Counted from the first letter of the stretch, positions 15,871 through 26,026 are shown. The stretch is 64,000 nucleotides of DNA from Prevotella sp. (GCA_031271965.1 JAISUS010000003.1:51462-115461); one strand, 5' to 3'. Notes: generated by a model from the sequence alone, not told the origin. Program-made: numbers and translations.

Positions 15871-18336
15871 CTATCTTAATTTAGCGCCTAATTCATCTTC
15901 AAGCGATTTTTGTATTTTACTCATAACAGCATCAATCTGTTTATCGTTGAGTGTTTTTTCTTCATCTTGAAGAACAAAATTTACAGCATATGATTTTTTG
16001 CCTTCCGGTAGGTTTTTACCTTCATAGACGTCAAACAAGGAAATCTCTTTCAATAATTTCCGTTCAGCTTTATATGCTACTTTTTCTATTTGGTCGAAAA
16101 GGATATTCTTATCTAATAATAATGCCAGGTCACGTTTTACAGCCGGGAATTTAGAAATGTCGGCATAAGTAATAGTATGCTTTTTGATTTCTCTCATTAG
16201 TGTATCCCAATTCAATTCGGCAAAATAAACATCAGTATTTATATCATGTGCCTTAAGCCATTTTTTGCTTATAATACCTAATGTGCCTAATGATTTTCCT
16301 TTCCCTTTAGCCTGAATGCCCAATGCTGCACTGTATATCTCACTTGAAAATTGCGTATATTCAAATCTGGAGCTTGGAATACCTAGCCGTGTCAATATAT
16401 TTTCGACATAAGCTTTCAATTGGTATACCGAAGTTTTTTCGTCTGGTACAGCCCAGCTATTGTCAACACTGTTTCCGCTTAACCATAAACCAAGATGGAA
16501 TTCTTCGCTATATTCTCTTAAATTTTCGCCCTCTGTTTTTTTGCCGGCATCGAAGAAATAACAATTGCCAAATTCATAAAATTTGATATCCGGATTCTGG
16601 CGGTTACGGTTGTAAGATATACTTTCCAGGCCTCCATGTAGAAGTGTCTGACGCATAACACCAAGGTCAGAACTTAACGGATTTATTAGATGCACGCTGT
16701 TTGAGATAGGGTATGTCTCAGAATTTTTATAGTAAGATTCCTTGGTCAAAGAATTGTTCATGATTTCATTGAAACCGCAGCCTGTCAGTTGTTCGGAAAT
16801 GAGGTTCTGCAAATCGTAACTCTTATCTGTTTGCGTTTCATAAGACAAGTTTGATTTTACACTATCACTCAATTCTATATTGTTGTAGCCATAAATGCGG
16901 AGAATATCTTCAATTACATCTACATCGCGTAGCACATCTACTCTGTATGTAGGAATTTCCAGCGTTAGTGTATCGTCTGTCTCTTTTGAAATAACGATTT
17001 CCAGACTATTCAATATGGATTTAACGGTCTCTTTATTTATATTCTTTCCTATCAAAGAATTTACCTTTTGATAAGAAAGCTCTACGACAGGTTTTGCAAT
17101 AGGGGTAGGATAAACATCCTGTATTTCTCCCGTGATTTGTCCTCCAGCCAATTCCTGAATCATCAATGCTGCGTATTTCAGTACATAGATGGTATCATTA
17201 GGATCACATCCACGTTCGAAACGGAAAGACGAGTCAGTATTTAATACATGGCGACGAGCTGTTTTGCGTATCCATGTAGGATTGAAATAAGCACATTCGA
17301 GGAAGATGTCTGTTGTATTTTCTGTAACACCTGATTTAAGCCCTCCGAATACGCCTCCAATACACATACCTTCCTGTGTGTTGCATATCATAAGGTCGCG
17401 ATCGCTTAGTGTGCGTTCAGCCTCATCTAATGTAGTGAATTTAGTTCCTTCGGGTAATGTCTTTACAATTACCTCTCCACCAGTGATATGAGCCACATCG
17501 AAAGCGTGTAGCGGATGGCCAAGTCCGTGAAGAACATAATTGGTTATATCTACAATATTATTGATTGGTCTAAGTCCGATTAATGTTAGCCTGTTTTTTA
17601 GCCATTCCGGACTTTCTGTAACTTTTACTCCTTTTATTGTTACCCCTGCATAACGAGGACATGCCTCTGTATTTTCTACTTTTACAGGTATACCTCCGTT
17701 AGGTTCGTTTATTTTGAAATTATCAACAGAAAGAGCCTTAAGTGTCCCTCTCAGATTGTTCTGTTTTAGATATGCTGAAAGATCACGCGCTACACCAAAA
17801 TGCGAAGCACTGTCAATACGGTTTGGTGTGATATCTACCTCCAGTATATATTCACTTTTTATGTTGTAGTAATCTTTGGCTAAAGTACCAACTTCAGCAT
17901 CGGCTGGTAGGACGATTATTCCCGCATGGCTTGTTCCGATACCTATTTCATCCTCGGCACAAATCATACCGAACGATTCTGTGCCTCTGATTTTCGATCT
18001 CTTTATTGTAAAGGATTCTTCGCCCGAATATAGTTTGGTACCTACCAGAGCGACTACAACTTTTTGTCCTGCGGCAACATTGGGCGCCCCGCATACTATT
18101 TGCAACGGGTCTCCTTCGCCAACATTTACAGTAGTTACATGTAGATGATCTGAATCGGGGTGGTCGGCACAAGTCAATATTTCACCTATTACCAATCCCT
18201 CTAATCCCCCTTTTATTGTTTCTACTTCTTCTACTCCGCCAGTTTCCAGTCCTATGGATGTCAGTGCGTCCGCAGTTTCCTGAGGTGACAAATCGAAGTC
18301 AAGATAATCTTTCAGCCAGTTGTACGAGATATTCAT
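15871..18336 (-). CDS. pheT: Phenylalanine--tRNA ligase beta subunit
   Basis: An 821-residue PheT. Domains in order are the N-terminal coil, the EMAP-like tRNA-binding OB fold (about residues 40-150, with DHPDSDHLHVTTVNVG and VCGAPNV), B3/B4 (editing, with PRYAGVTIKGVKV), B5 (VELSYQKVNSLIG), a catalytic-like core that binds PheS, and the C-terminal ferredoxin-fold anticodon-binding domain (KFPAVKRDLALLLDKN). It forms an alpha2-beta2 enzyme with PheS, whose gene is not next to it here. pheS and pheT are often separated in this phylum. The gene has its own promoter and terminator. Confidence 0.96.
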   Translation of the reverse strand: MNISYNWLKDYLDFDLSPQETADALTSIGLETGGVEEVETIKGGLEGLVIGEILTCADHPDSDHLHVTTVNVGEGDPLQIVCGAPNVAAGQKVVVALVGTKLYSGEESFTIKRSKIRGTESFGMICAEDEIGIGTSHAGIIVLPADAEVGTLAKDYYNIKSEYILEVDITPNRIDSASHFGVARDLSAYLKQNNLRGTLKALSVDNFKINEPNGGIPVKVENTEACPRYAGVTIKGVKVTESPEWLKNRLTLIGLRPINNIVDITNYVLHGLGHPLHAFDVAHITGGEVIVKTLPEGTKFTTLDEAERTLSDRDLMICNTQEGMCIGGVFGGLKSGVTENTTDIFLECAYFNPTWIRKTARRHVLNTDSSFRFERGCDPNDTIYVLKYAALMIQELAGGQITGEIQDVYPTPIAKPVVELSYQKVNSLIGKNINKETVKSILNSLEIVISKETDDTLTLEIPTYRVDVLRDVDVIEDILRIYGYNNIELSDSVKSNLSYETQTDKSYDLQNLISEQLTGCGFNEIMNNSLTKESYYKNSETYPISNSVHLINPLSSDLGVMRQTLLHGGLESISYNRNRQNPDIKFYEFGNCYFFDAGKKTEGENLREYSEEFHLGLWLSGNSVDNSWAVPDEKTSVYQLKAYVENILTRLGIPSSRFEYTQFSSEIYSAALGIQAKGKGKSLGTLGIISKKWLKAHDINTDVYFAELNWDTLMREIKKHTITYADISKFPAVKRDLALLLDKNILFDQIEKVAYKAERKLLKEISLFDVYEGKNLPEGKKSYAVNFVLQDEEKTLNDKQIDAVMSKIQKSLEDELGAKLR

Positions 18337-18370
18337 ATATTAATGTTTTTATTTTTCTGAAAAAGTTCGT

Positions 18371-18378
18371 CAAAAATA
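18371..18378 (-). promoter_or_regulatory. Promoter -7 element of pheT
   Basis: On the minus strand TATTTTTG matches TAnnTTTG, 34 bases before the pheT ATG. The leader of about 30 nt is too short for a Phe-leader attenuator. Confidence 0.5.
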
Positions 18379-18531
18379 CAAAATTTATTTCATTCGGTTG
18401 TTAACATAATCAAGCGAATCGTTTATTTGAAACTGCAATATCTATATTCCTTTAACATATATTCCAATTTGTTTTTATAATAACCAACAAGGAATTTTTT
18501 TAACTTCGTTCTCTGAATATTAATAATATAT

Positions 18532-19794
18532 ATGGAAATCGTAATTATTATTGTTTTAATATTGTTGAACGGAGTTTTTTCAATGTCTGAAATTGCTGTT
18601 ATATCAGCCCGTAAATCAAGCTTAAAGAGTGAAGCTAAAAGGGGTAGTAAATCAGCTCAGGCAGCAATAAATTTATCAGATAATCCGGATCGTTTTTTAT
18701 CTACTGTACAGGTTGGTATCACATTGATAGGAATACTTACAGGTCTTTATTCGGGAGAGGTATTGGCCGGCGATGTCTCTTCATTGCTGATGAGTGTTGG
18801 ATTATCTGCAGATTATGCTTTTCCTCTCGCTAAAACAGGTATTGTGATAATAGTCACATATTTTACTATAGTCTTTGGGGAGTTGATCCCTAAGCGTGTA
18901 GGGATGAGTTCTGCTGAGAAAGTTGCCAAATTGATCGCTCGTCCGATGCATTTCTTATCCATTGTTGTTTCACCTTTCGTTTGGGTATTATCGAAAAGTT
19001 CAGCATTAATGTTCAGTTTGTTGGGTATTACCGAATCCGATTCGAAAGTAACGGAAGAAGAGATAAAATCGATGGTCATTGAAGGAGCAGAAGACGGTGA
19101 AGTTCAGAATGTGGAAAAAGATATTGTAGAACGTGTCTTTAACTTGGGAGACAGGGACCTGGAGTCTATAATGACTCACAGTAGAGAGCTTGTCTGGATT
19201 GATACGGATATGACAAATGATGAAATTATTGATCTGATCAGCAAACATCCATTCGAGAAATATCCTGTGGCGACTAAAAATTTGGATCATGTTTTAGGTA
19301 TTGTTCATCTGAAAGATATGTTTGGGAAAGTAGAATCTCCGGGCTTCAATATAAAAACAGTTATTCGCCCAATTGAGTTTTTTTCTGAAAACATGGAAGT
19401 ATACAGAGCCTTGGAAGATATGAAAACACGTCATCTCTCTTATGCTTTGGTCTGCGATGAATTCGGCGCAATAAAGGGAATCGTAACCTTAAAGGATATT
19501 CTGGAAGCGTTGGTCGGCACTATTTTAGATCCGTATGAAGAGCCCGAAATAGTACAGCGATCAGATGGTAGCTGCCTGATTGACGGACAGTGTTCATTTT
19601 ATAATTTCCTCACTTACTTCAAGATGGGAGACCTTTATCGTAAATATGATTACAATACGGTTAGTGGTCTTATCCTCGATAAATTGGGGCATATTCCCAA
19701 AACGGGAGAACAGATAGAGTGGAAAGGTTTTACCATTGAAGTTGTAGACATGGATGGAACCCGTATTGATAAAATACTTGTTAAAAAACATTAA
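18532..19794 (+). CDS. CNNM/CBS-domain membrane protein (hemolysin/CorC family)
   Basis: A 420-residue protein with a DUF21/CNNM membrane domain (residues ~1-180, several hydrophobic helices, with N-G-V-F-S-M-S-E-I and GELIPKRVG), two CBS domains (~205-330, including MTHSRELVWIDTD and FGAIKGIVTLKDILEALVGTI) and a C-terminal CorC_HlyC domain. Annotated relatives are called hemolysins, but structural work on the family points to Mg2+ (or Na+/Mg2+) transport, so a divalent cation efflux role is more likely than haemolysis. A TAACTTCG near 18500 may be its -7 element. Confidence 0.88.
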   Translation: MEIVIIIVLILLNGVFSMSEIAVISARKSSLKSEAKRGSKSAQAAINLSDNPDRFLSTVQVGITLIGILTGLYSGEVLAGDVSSLLMSVGLSADYAFPLAKTGIVIIVTYFTIVFGELIPKRVGMSSAEKVAKLIARPMHFLSIVVSPFVWVLSKSSALMFSLLGITESDSKVTEEEIKSMVIEGAEDGEVQNVEKDIVERVFNLGDRDLESIMTHSRELVWIDTDMTNDEIIDLISKHPFEKYPVATKNLDHVLGIVHLKDMFGKVESPGFNIKTVIRPIEFFSENMEVYRALEDMKTRHLSYALVCDEFGAIKGIVTLKDILEALVGTILDPYEEPEIVQRSDGSCLIDGQCSFYNFLTYFKMGDLYRKYDYNTVSGLILDKLGHIPKTGEQIEWKGFTIEVVDMDGTRIDKILVKKH

Positions 19795-19901
19795 TGCGAG
19801 TCTTGCTTAGGGGTACGGACTCTCTATGTGATGAAAGTGAATGAAAATAAACTATAATTTTGTGTGAATTATTGCTATAAGGGTTAATATAAAGTTTGTT
19901 T

Positions 19902-22175
19902 ATGAAGAAATACAAAAATCTCCTTTTTTATATAATAGCAATAGGCTCTTTTGCCTTGATATTATTTATTATACTTCAACTGGGTAAAGCAAACTTGGAG
20001 ACAGGGCGTACGATATCCGAACAAGTTTCAGGAGAAACTGCATGGGGTGATTTCAAAAATAGTTTGTTGCATAACATTGCTGTGCCGTTTGCCATACTAA
20101 TGTTACAGATAATTGTAATAATGTTGGTAGTGAAAGTTTTCAACTGGATATGTAAGAAAATTGGTCAAACTTCGGTTATCGGAGAGATCGCTGCCGGTAT
20201 CGTCTTAGGCCCATCTCTTTTAGGATTGTATTTTCCCGAAATATCTCATTTTCTATTTCCTGTATCTTCATTGGTGAATATTAATCTGTTAAGTCAGATA
20301 GGACTTATTCTTTTTATGTTCATTGTTGGTATGGAGTTGAATTTGAATGTTTTAAAAAATAGGGCACACAGCGCAGTAATAATAAGCCATGCAAGTATTA
20401 TTTTCCCGTTTACCTTGGGGGCTTTGCTCGCTTACTTTATATATGAAGATTTTACTCATGCTCATTCCGGCTTTATTCCTTTTGCCCTTTTTATGGGGAT
20501 CGCTATGAGTATAACTGCTTTTCCGGTATTGGCGCGTATTGTGCACGAGAAAGGAATTAACAAAACATTGGTAGGGCCGATGGTTATTACCTGTGCCGCT
20601 ATTGATGACCTTACTGCCTGGTGTTTACTTGCAGCTGTAATTGCTATTGCCAAGGCCGGGGATTTTACAAGCTCTTTGTATGTAATATTCATGGCTGTCA
20701 TATATGTGATTATTATGTTTAAGGTTGTACGTCCTATCCTAAAGAATATGGCAGATAATCACCACACTAAGGGAATGACTAAATCGATGATGGGGGGACT
20801 CGTTTTAGTGTTGTTCCTTTCGGCTTATACGACAGAGGCAATTGGCATTCATGCTTTATTCGGTGCCTTTTTGGCCGGAGTGATAATGCCTTCGAATATT
20901 CGTTTGCGAAACCTTCTGACAGAAAGAATAGAATACGTAACATTGATTATATTATTGCCGCTTTTCTTTGTTTTCACTGGATTAAGAACTGAAATAGGAT
21001 TGTTGAATAGTTCACACCTTTGGCTCACATGTTTCGTTGTAATCGCAGTGGCAGTGGCAGGTAAATTTTTAGGAAGCGCTGTCGCCGCGCGTTTTGTTGG
21101 GCAAAGCTGGAAAGATAGCTTGATAATAGGTGCTTTGATGAACACCAGGGGATTGATGGAACTGGTAGTCCTGAATATTGGATTAGACCTTGGTATTCTG
21201 ACGCCGGAACTGTTTGCAATGATGGTTATTATGGCTTTGGTAACTACATTTATGACATCCCCATCCTTAAATATTTTGGACAAAATATTTAAGAAGAAGC
21301 ATGATGAAGCAGCGTTGTTGGAGCAGAAGAAATTCAAAGTTCTTGTGCCATTTGCCAGTTCGGAAACAGGCCGGAAATTACTATTGTTAGCGAATTACCT
21401 TGTAAAGAAAAGACAATCTCAATCTGAGATTACATTACTACACTTATCGGAGGGAAATCCGATGCATCAGTATAATATAGATCAGGAAGAAAAGAGAATA
21501 TTCCAGCCCGTTCAGGAGGAAGCCCATTCTTTGCAACAGGATATAAGGACTATGTTTGAAGTTACTAATAATTTCCAAAGCAGTATTATTAAAATAGCGA
21601 ACAAGGGTGAGTATGATTTCTTGTTAATAGGAAATAAAGGGTACACATATACGTACTCTGATGGCTTACTGGGACGGTTTTCTAATAGTTTAAGCTATAT
21701 TCCCGACTATATATTGTCGATAATACAAAATCAAATAAAAAAGAAAGGAACCTTTGATGCACCTTTCGATGATCGTACTCGTTCGATAATATCCAAAACA
21801 AATATGTCAGTTGGCATATTTATTGATAAAGGATTAATAAGTATGAGAAATATTTTTGTTCCTATATTTGACGAAGAAGATATTTTTGTAGGAGAATTTA
21901 TGGAAAGATTGACAGAAAACTCTTATGTCCGAATTATTTTGTGGGATCGTATAGGTCTGTCAGATAAGTCGATAGAGTTTGTTAAATCGGTTAAAACTAT
22001 AAAATCTGTAAACCCTTATCTCTTCCAACTATGGAACAATAATATTCCGGTTGACAGCGATATACTTAAGAAACAAGATTTAATATTGATTAGCCTCAAT
22101 AGTTGGAAAGAATTGGATGCTAAAAAACCTAATTTGTTAAGGGAGGCGCCTTCTACACTTATTCTCACTAATTAG
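19902..22175 (+). CDS. Cation:proton antiporter (CPA2) with C-terminal cytosolic domain
   Basis: A 757-residue protein. The first ~450 residues carry an N-terminal hydrophobic segment and then a Na+/H+ exchanger domain (IGEIAAGIVLGPSLLG, the ITAFPVLARIVHEKG segment and CAAIDDLTAWCLLA, whose paired aspartates correspond to the ion-binding residues of NhaA/NapA-like CPA2 carriers, then MNTRGLMELVVLNIGLDLG). The C-terminal ~280 residues resemble paired universal-stress-protein-like domains (LLLANYLVKKRQSQSEITLLHLSEG) and may bind a nucleotide. I use the ATG at 19902 rather than the TTG two codons earlier. The likely job is K+ or Na+ exchange for protons in the inner membrane. Confidence 0.88.
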   Translation: MKKYKNLLFYIIAIGSFALILFIILQLGKANLETGRTISEQVSGETAWGDFKNSLLHNIAVPFAILMLQIIVIMLVVKVFNWICKKIGQTSVIGEIAAGIVLGPSLLGLYFPEISHFLFPVSSLVNINLLSQIGLILFMFIVGMELNLNVLKNRAHSAVIISHASIIFPFTLGALLAYFIYEDFTHAHSGFIPFALFMGIAMSITAFPVLARIVHEKGINKTLVGPMVITCAAIDDLTAWCLLAAVIAIAKAGDFTSSLYVIFMAVIYVIIMFKVVRPILKNMADNHHTKGMTKSMMGGLVLVLFLSAYTTEAIGIHALFGAFLAGVIMPSNIRLRNLLTERIEYVTLIILLPLFFVFTGLRTEIGLLNSSHLWLTCFVVIAVAVAGKFLGSAVAARFVGQSWKDSLIIGALMNTRGLMELVVLNIGLDLGILTPELFAMMVIMALVTTFMTSPSLNILDKIFKKKHDEAALLEQKKFKVLVPFASSETGRKLLLLANYLVKKRQSQSEITLLHLSEGNPMHQYNIDQEEKRIFQPVQEEAHSLQQDIRTMFEVTNNFQSSIIKIANKGEYDFLLIGNKGYTYTYSDGLLGRFSNSLSYIPDYILSIIQNQIKKKGTFDAPFDDRTRSIISKTNMSVGIFIDKGLISMRNIFVPIFDEEDIFVGEFMERLTENSYVRIILWDRIGLSDKSIEFVKSVKTIKSVNPYLFQLWNNNIPVDSDILKKQDLILISLNSWKELDAKKPNLLREAPSTLILTN

Positions 22176-22209
22176 CGAAGAGCGTAGAATTTAAAAATGA
22201 ACATAAAGA

Positions 22210-24423
22210 ATGAATAGCCGCGATATAATAGCCCTGAAAAAAGATATATTTCTTCATCTGTCAAAAAGGCAGTTGAAAGATGCCTTTCAGTCACTGACCA
22301 AATTGACGAAGAATATGCACGATTGGAAGATTTCGGAGACCTTGGGGGAATTAGAAACCAATTACAAATTTATGCTCCATTACATGTTTGAGGGAGTGGA
22401 CGATCCTGAACGGGAAAATGTATATCGTAATTTGTTACGGTCTCTTTATGAATTAACTGATGATTCGGCAGATGAGCTATTAAAAATAGAATCATCAAAT
22501 GTGTTTTATGAAAAATATCGGATTAATGCCCTTAAAAATAGTACGATTCGTGATTATGAGGTACAATTAAAAGATATTGCAGGTTCTATATCTCTTGTTG
22601 ATCTGCTGGAAGATGGGGATGAGAAAACCAATAGGAAGCGAGAGTTGGCTGTACGGCGGGAACGTATAGCTTCGGATATGTTTAATACAATCTTTGTCTC
22701 ACCCCGTACAGATGACATCGAATTAGCTAGTTATCTTTCTTTGGTAAACAATATAGAACTATCGTTGAGAGAGAAATGCCTGTTTTTGTCGGCTATAAAT
22801 CTTAGTTTGTTTCACCGTTTCGATTCGCATAAAATACAACTTTTGATGGATGTGGCCACATCTGAGAATACGCAACTCAGGGCTAGGGCTATTGTGGGGC
22901 TTGTCGTAATCATGCAAATGTATGATACAAGATGGTCTTTGTACCCCGAATTACAAAGCCGGTTAGCTATAATGTCGGAAAATCAAGGGTTTAGAAAGGC
23001 AGTTCTGAGGGTTATCATCCAGCTTATTCGTTCACGGGAAACTGAGCAGATAAGTAAAAGGATCAGAGAGGAAATTTTACCTGAAATGATGAAGTTTAAT
23101 AGTCTGGCCGGACGAAAATTGAATTTAGATGAACTAATGGGAGAGTCTGAATTCTCGGAGAAGAACCCCGAATGGCAAAAAGAATTGGAAGAATCGGGAT
23201 TAGGCAAGAAATTACAGGAATATTCGAATCTACAGATGGAGGGTGCAGATGTTTTTCATTCTACTTTTTCCGGTCTGAAACATTTTCCTTTCTTCTCTGA
23301 AATGAGTAATTGGTTCATGCCTTTCGATCCATCTTATTCAGAATTCATATCTTTATTTCCGCAAGAGAAGAAGAATAGTTTACTACAAACTGCTATTGTG
23401 GATTCGGGGCATATGTGTAATTCAGATAAATATTCTTTCTGTCTTAGCCTGTTGCAAATATCTCCAGCACAACGTGAAATGATGCTTGGGCAGATGGGTG
23501 CCGAATCGGAAGAAATAAAGCAATTGCAGAAAGAGGCTCAAGCTATGAATCCGGCTACTGATGACGAAGTTGCATCAAACCAGTATATTCAGGATCTATA
23601 TAGATTCTTTAAACTTAATCCTTACCGGAGTAGCTTTTTTGACATATTTAAGCTAAATCTTAATTTCTACGACAAAAAGTCTTTAGCACCGCTTATTTCG
23701 GATGTGGATAGCATGAGGAAAATAGCTTTTTATTGTTTTGAAAAGAATAATTTCAGTGAGGCATTGGATATTTTTAATAAATTGATTCTCATTGATTCTC
23801 AAAGTGATGATGTCTGGCAGAAGATAGGTTATTGCAAACAGATGCTTAATAATCTCGATGGAGCATTGGACGCGTATTTGCAAGCAGATTTGTTGAAACC
23901 TAACAATTCATGGATTCTGAAGCGTATAGCTCAATTATACAGGACTCAGAAGAAGCCCGAATTATCATTAGAGTATTATCTGAAGGTTGCGAAATTGACA
24001 CCGGATAATATAGGTGTCGAACTAAACATAGGACATTGCTATCTGGAACTAAACGATTATGAACAAGCGATAAATACTTACTTTAAAGTTGAGTTGCTAG
24101 ATAGTAAGGGAACAAAGGCTTGGAGGCCTATCGCCTGGACTGCTTTTTTACAGAAAAAATACGAGCTGGCTAAAAAATATTATAAACAAGTTCTTCTGGA
24201 TAAACCTACCATCCACGATTTCTTAAATGCCGGTCATGTAGAACTTGTAGTTGGAGATAAGAAAGCTGCTGTTGAGCTTTATAAGCAAGCTTATTATCAG
24301 GATCATGATTTTGAATTATTCCAGATGCTTTTTGATGCGGATAAAGAAGTTTTAATCAACTGCGGAGTGGAAGAGAATATATTCCCTTTTATGTTTGATC
24401 AGATAAAATACGGAATGAATTAA
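22210..24423 (+). CDS. Tetratricopeptide-repeat protein of unknown function
   Basis: A 737-residue protein without a signal peptide. The first ~480 residues are mostly helical with no recognised domain. The C-terminal ~230 residues carry at least five TPR units (for example KIAFYCFEKNNFSEALDIFN, VWQKIGYCKQMLNNLDGALD, LKRIAQLYRTQKKPELSLEY, GVELNIGHCYLELNDYEQAI, AWTAFLQKKYELAKKYYKQ), a protein-protein interaction scaffold. It starts 34 bases after the antiporter stop and may share its transcript. Specific function is not known. Confidence 0.8.
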   Translation: MNSRDIIALKKDIFLHLSKRQLKDAFQSLTKLTKNMHDWKISETLGELETNYKFMLHYMFEGVDDPERENVYRNLLRSLYELTDDSADELLKIESSNVFYEKYRINALKNSTIRDYEVQLKDIAGSISLVDLLEDGDEKTNRKRELAVRRERIASDMFNTIFVSPRTDDIELASYLSLVNNIELSLREKCLFLSAINLSLFHRFDSHKIQLLMDVATSENTQLRARAIVGLVVIMQMYDTRWSLYPELQSRLAIMSENQGFRKAVLRVIIQLIRSRETEQISKRIREEILPEMMKFNSLAGRKLNLDELMGESEFSEKNPEWQKELEESGLGKKLQEYSNLQMEGADVFHSTFSGLKHFPFFSEMSNWFMPFDPSYSEFISLFPQEKKNSLLQTAIVDSGHMCNSDKYSFCLSLLQISPAQREMMLGQMGAESEEIKQLQKEAQAMNPATDDEVASNQYIQDLYRFFKLNPYRSSFFDIFKLNLNFYDKKSLAPLISDVDSMRKIAFYCFEKNNFSEALDIFNKLILIDSQSDDVWQKIGYCKQMLNNLDGALDAYLQADLLKPNNSWILKRIAQLYRTQKKPELSLEYYLKVAKLTPDNIGVELNIGHCYLELNDYEQAINTYFKVELLDSKGTKAWRPIAWTAFLQKKYELAKKYYKQVLLDKPTIHDFLNAGHVELVVGDKKAAVELYKQAYYQDHDFELFQMLFDADKEVLINCGVEENIFPFMFDQIKYGMN

Positions 24424-24430
24424 AATATTC

Positions 24431-24512
24431 GGGGTGTGTGTCAAAAGGTCTTTCACACGTCATTGCGAACGAAGTGGAGCAATGACGGCAACTCCATCTT
24501 TTGACACACCCT
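24431..24512. repeat. Nested palindrome with dispersed-repeat core between convergent genes
   Basis: The outer arms GTGTGTCAAAAG (24436-24447) and CTTTTGACACAC (24498-24509) enclose an inner hairpin GTCATTGC (24459-24466) / GCAATGAC (24479-24486). The inner GTCATTGCGAACGAAGTGGA resembles a family of short palindromic repeats scattered in many bacterial genomes. It lies between the convergent TPR gene and mgtE and could stop transcription from both sides. Its outer arm is shared with the hairpin at 56661-56700. Confidence 0.75.
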
Positions 24513-24541
24513 CTAAATCATATATAAAAGTTGCTTGTGAA

Positions 24542-25927
24542 TCAAAGTAATTTTCCACTTAAAAATAGAGCTGCAACGGAGAAATAGATTATTAATCCTG
24601 TAACATCTACTAATGTTGCCACAAATGGGGCAGAGGCTGTTGCCGGATCTAAACCTAATTTCTTTAATAAAAATGGAATCATCGAACCTGCGAATGTCCC
24701 CCATAGCACTATAAATAGAAGAGATACAGAAACACTGAGCCCAACCCATATCCAGTATTCACCATAATCATACAAACCCACTTCTTGCCAAATAAATATT
24801 CTGGTAAAGCCGATTATACCAAGTATAGAGCCTAGTAGCAGACCTGAAAATATTTCTTTTCGCATAACATACCACCAGCTTTTTAGCTTTAATTCTCCAA
24901 GGGCTAATGCCCGGATAATAAGACTGGCGGCCTGAGATCCGGAGTTTCCTCCACTTGAGATAATTAGCGGAACGAACAGTGCCAGAACTACGGCCTTCTC
25001 TATTTCCTCGTCAAAATGTCCCATGGCGGATGCCGTTAGCATCTCTCCCAGAAAGAGAACAATAAGCCATCCTGCGCGTTTTTTTACCATATCAGGTAAT
25101 GATGTTTTGGTATAAGATAGATCAAGTCCTTCTGTACCTCCAAATTTTTGGAAGTCTTCGGTGCTTTCTTCTTCTGCTACATCCATGACATCGTCGATGG
25201 TAACAATACCCAGTAAAGTACCATCGGTATCAGTTACAGGCAGAGCCACGCGGTCGTGGTCTGAGAAAATTTTCACGGCCACTTCTTGGTCATCAAATGC
25301 ATTGAGGGAAACAAAACGATTATCGATAAGTTCAGCGACTTTTTGCTCTGGCGAAGCCAGTATTATTTCTTTTATGCGGATATCATCGATGAGTTTCCAG
25401 TTATCGTCTACAATATAAACAACATTTAGAGTTTCGGAGTCGCGTCCAAATCTGCGGATATGATCCAATGCCTGTTCGATAGTATAGTATGGCCTGATAG
25501 CGACATATTCGGGTGTCATCAGTCGTCCGATGCTGTCTTTCGGATATCCGAGTAATTTTATTGTGATTTCTTTTTCTTCTTCCGATAGCGTTTGCATCAG
25601 TCGCTGGCTTACAGGCCCTGGTAATTCTTCAAAAAAAGCTGTCCGGTCGTCTGGATCGAGATCATTAAGAAGGTTTGTCAATTTATTGACATTGGCAATC
25701 AATCCCTCGATAATATCTTCTTTTTCGTCATGAGAAAGATGTTTAAACGTTTCTTTAGCTAATTCACGGGGTAATAAACGAAAGATAATAGTTCGTTCGG
25801 ACTTGGATAGTTCTGCAATGAGTTCTGCTATTTGGACAGATTCGAGATTGTTAAACTCTTTTTTTACGGTTTTCCAGTCTTTGTCTTCAATTAGTTGCTG
25901 GAAGCGAATTTTGATTTCATTCATCAT
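24542..25927 (-). CDS. mgtE: Magnesium transporter MgtE
   Basis: A 461-residue Mg2+ channel. Order: N-terminal superhelical domain (~1-130, with FEELPGPVSQRLMQTLSEEE and KDSIGRLMTPEYV), tandem CBS domains (~140-260), a plug helix, and five membrane helices (~285-460). The pore signatures PLIISSGGNSGSQAAS and the GLDPATASAPFVATLVDVTG segment carry the ion-selectivity aspartate. In characterised MgtE, Mg2+ bound between the cytosolic domains closes the gate. Start: ATG 25927, with a second ATG directly after it. The leader contains a small acidic/proline ORF and a start-proximal hairpin, suggesting regulation before or during translation. Confidence 0.95.
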   Translation of the reverse strand: MMNEIKIRFQQLIEDKDWKTVKKEFNNLESVQIAELIAELSKSERTIIFRLLPRELAKETFKHLSHDEKEDIIEGLIANVNKLTNLLNDLDPDDRTAFFEELPGPVSQRLMQTLSEEEKEITIKLLGYPKDSIGRLMTPEYVAIRPYYTIEQALDHIRRFGRDSETLNVVYIVDDNWKLIDDIRIKEIILASPEQKVAELIDNRFVSLNAFDDQEVAVKIFSDHDRVALPVTDTDGTLLGIVTIDDVMDVAEEESTEDFQKFGGTEGLDLSYTKTSLPDMVKKRAGWLIVLFLGEMLTASAMGHFDEEIEKAVVLALFVPLIISSGGNSGSQAASLIIRALALGELKLKSWWYVMRKEIFSGLLLGSILGIIGFTRIFIWQEVGLYDYGEYWIWVGLSVSVSLLFIVLWGTFAGSMIPFLLKKLGLDPATASAPFVATLVDVTGLIIYFSVAALFLSGKLL

Positions 25928-25930
25928 ACA

Positions 25931-25959
25931 ATTTCCTTGCTTTTTCTCTGCAAGGAAAT
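25931..25959 (-). promoter_or_regulatory. Hairpin abutting the mgtE start codon
   Basis: On the mgtE mRNA a perfect 10-bp stem (ATTTCCTTGC / GCAAGGAAAT, 9-nt loop) ends three bases before the start codon. It would cover the ribosome landing site. A second, weaker stem GAGTTA/TAACTC (25979-26006) overlaps the 3' half and stop codon of the upstream mini-ORF. Confidence 0.7.
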
Positions 25960-25981
25960 CATAGACAGGCCCTCCAGAGAG

Positions 25982-26026
25982 TTAATACTTCTGTTTTCTG
26001 TAACTCGGATAAGGGTCTTCGTTCAT
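25982..26026 (-). CDS. Predicted 14-residue leader peptide of mgtE
   Basis: An ATG at 26026 opens the frame MNEDPYPSYRKQKY ending at TAA, 54 bases before mgtE. The peptide has an acidic, proline-containing first half (EDPYP) and a basic second half (RKQK). Enterobacterial MgtL, the leader of the Mg2+ transporter gene mgtA, begins MEPDPTPLP and is followed by arginines; such acidic/proline stretches destabilise ribosomes at low Mg2+. The similarity is compositional, not homology. There is no strong Shine-Dalgarno site, which is normal in this phylum. Translation is inferred, not shown. Confidence 0.5.
   Translation of the reverse strand: MNEDPYPSYRKQKY

Noticed and set aside
15692..15970. 92-codon plus-strand frame
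   Set aside because: It runs through the pheT terminator and antisense to the pheT 3' end and resembles no family.
18337..18380. Phenylalanine leader-peptide attenuator for pheT
   Set aside because: The predicted leader is only about 30 nt and contains no Phe-rich ORF.
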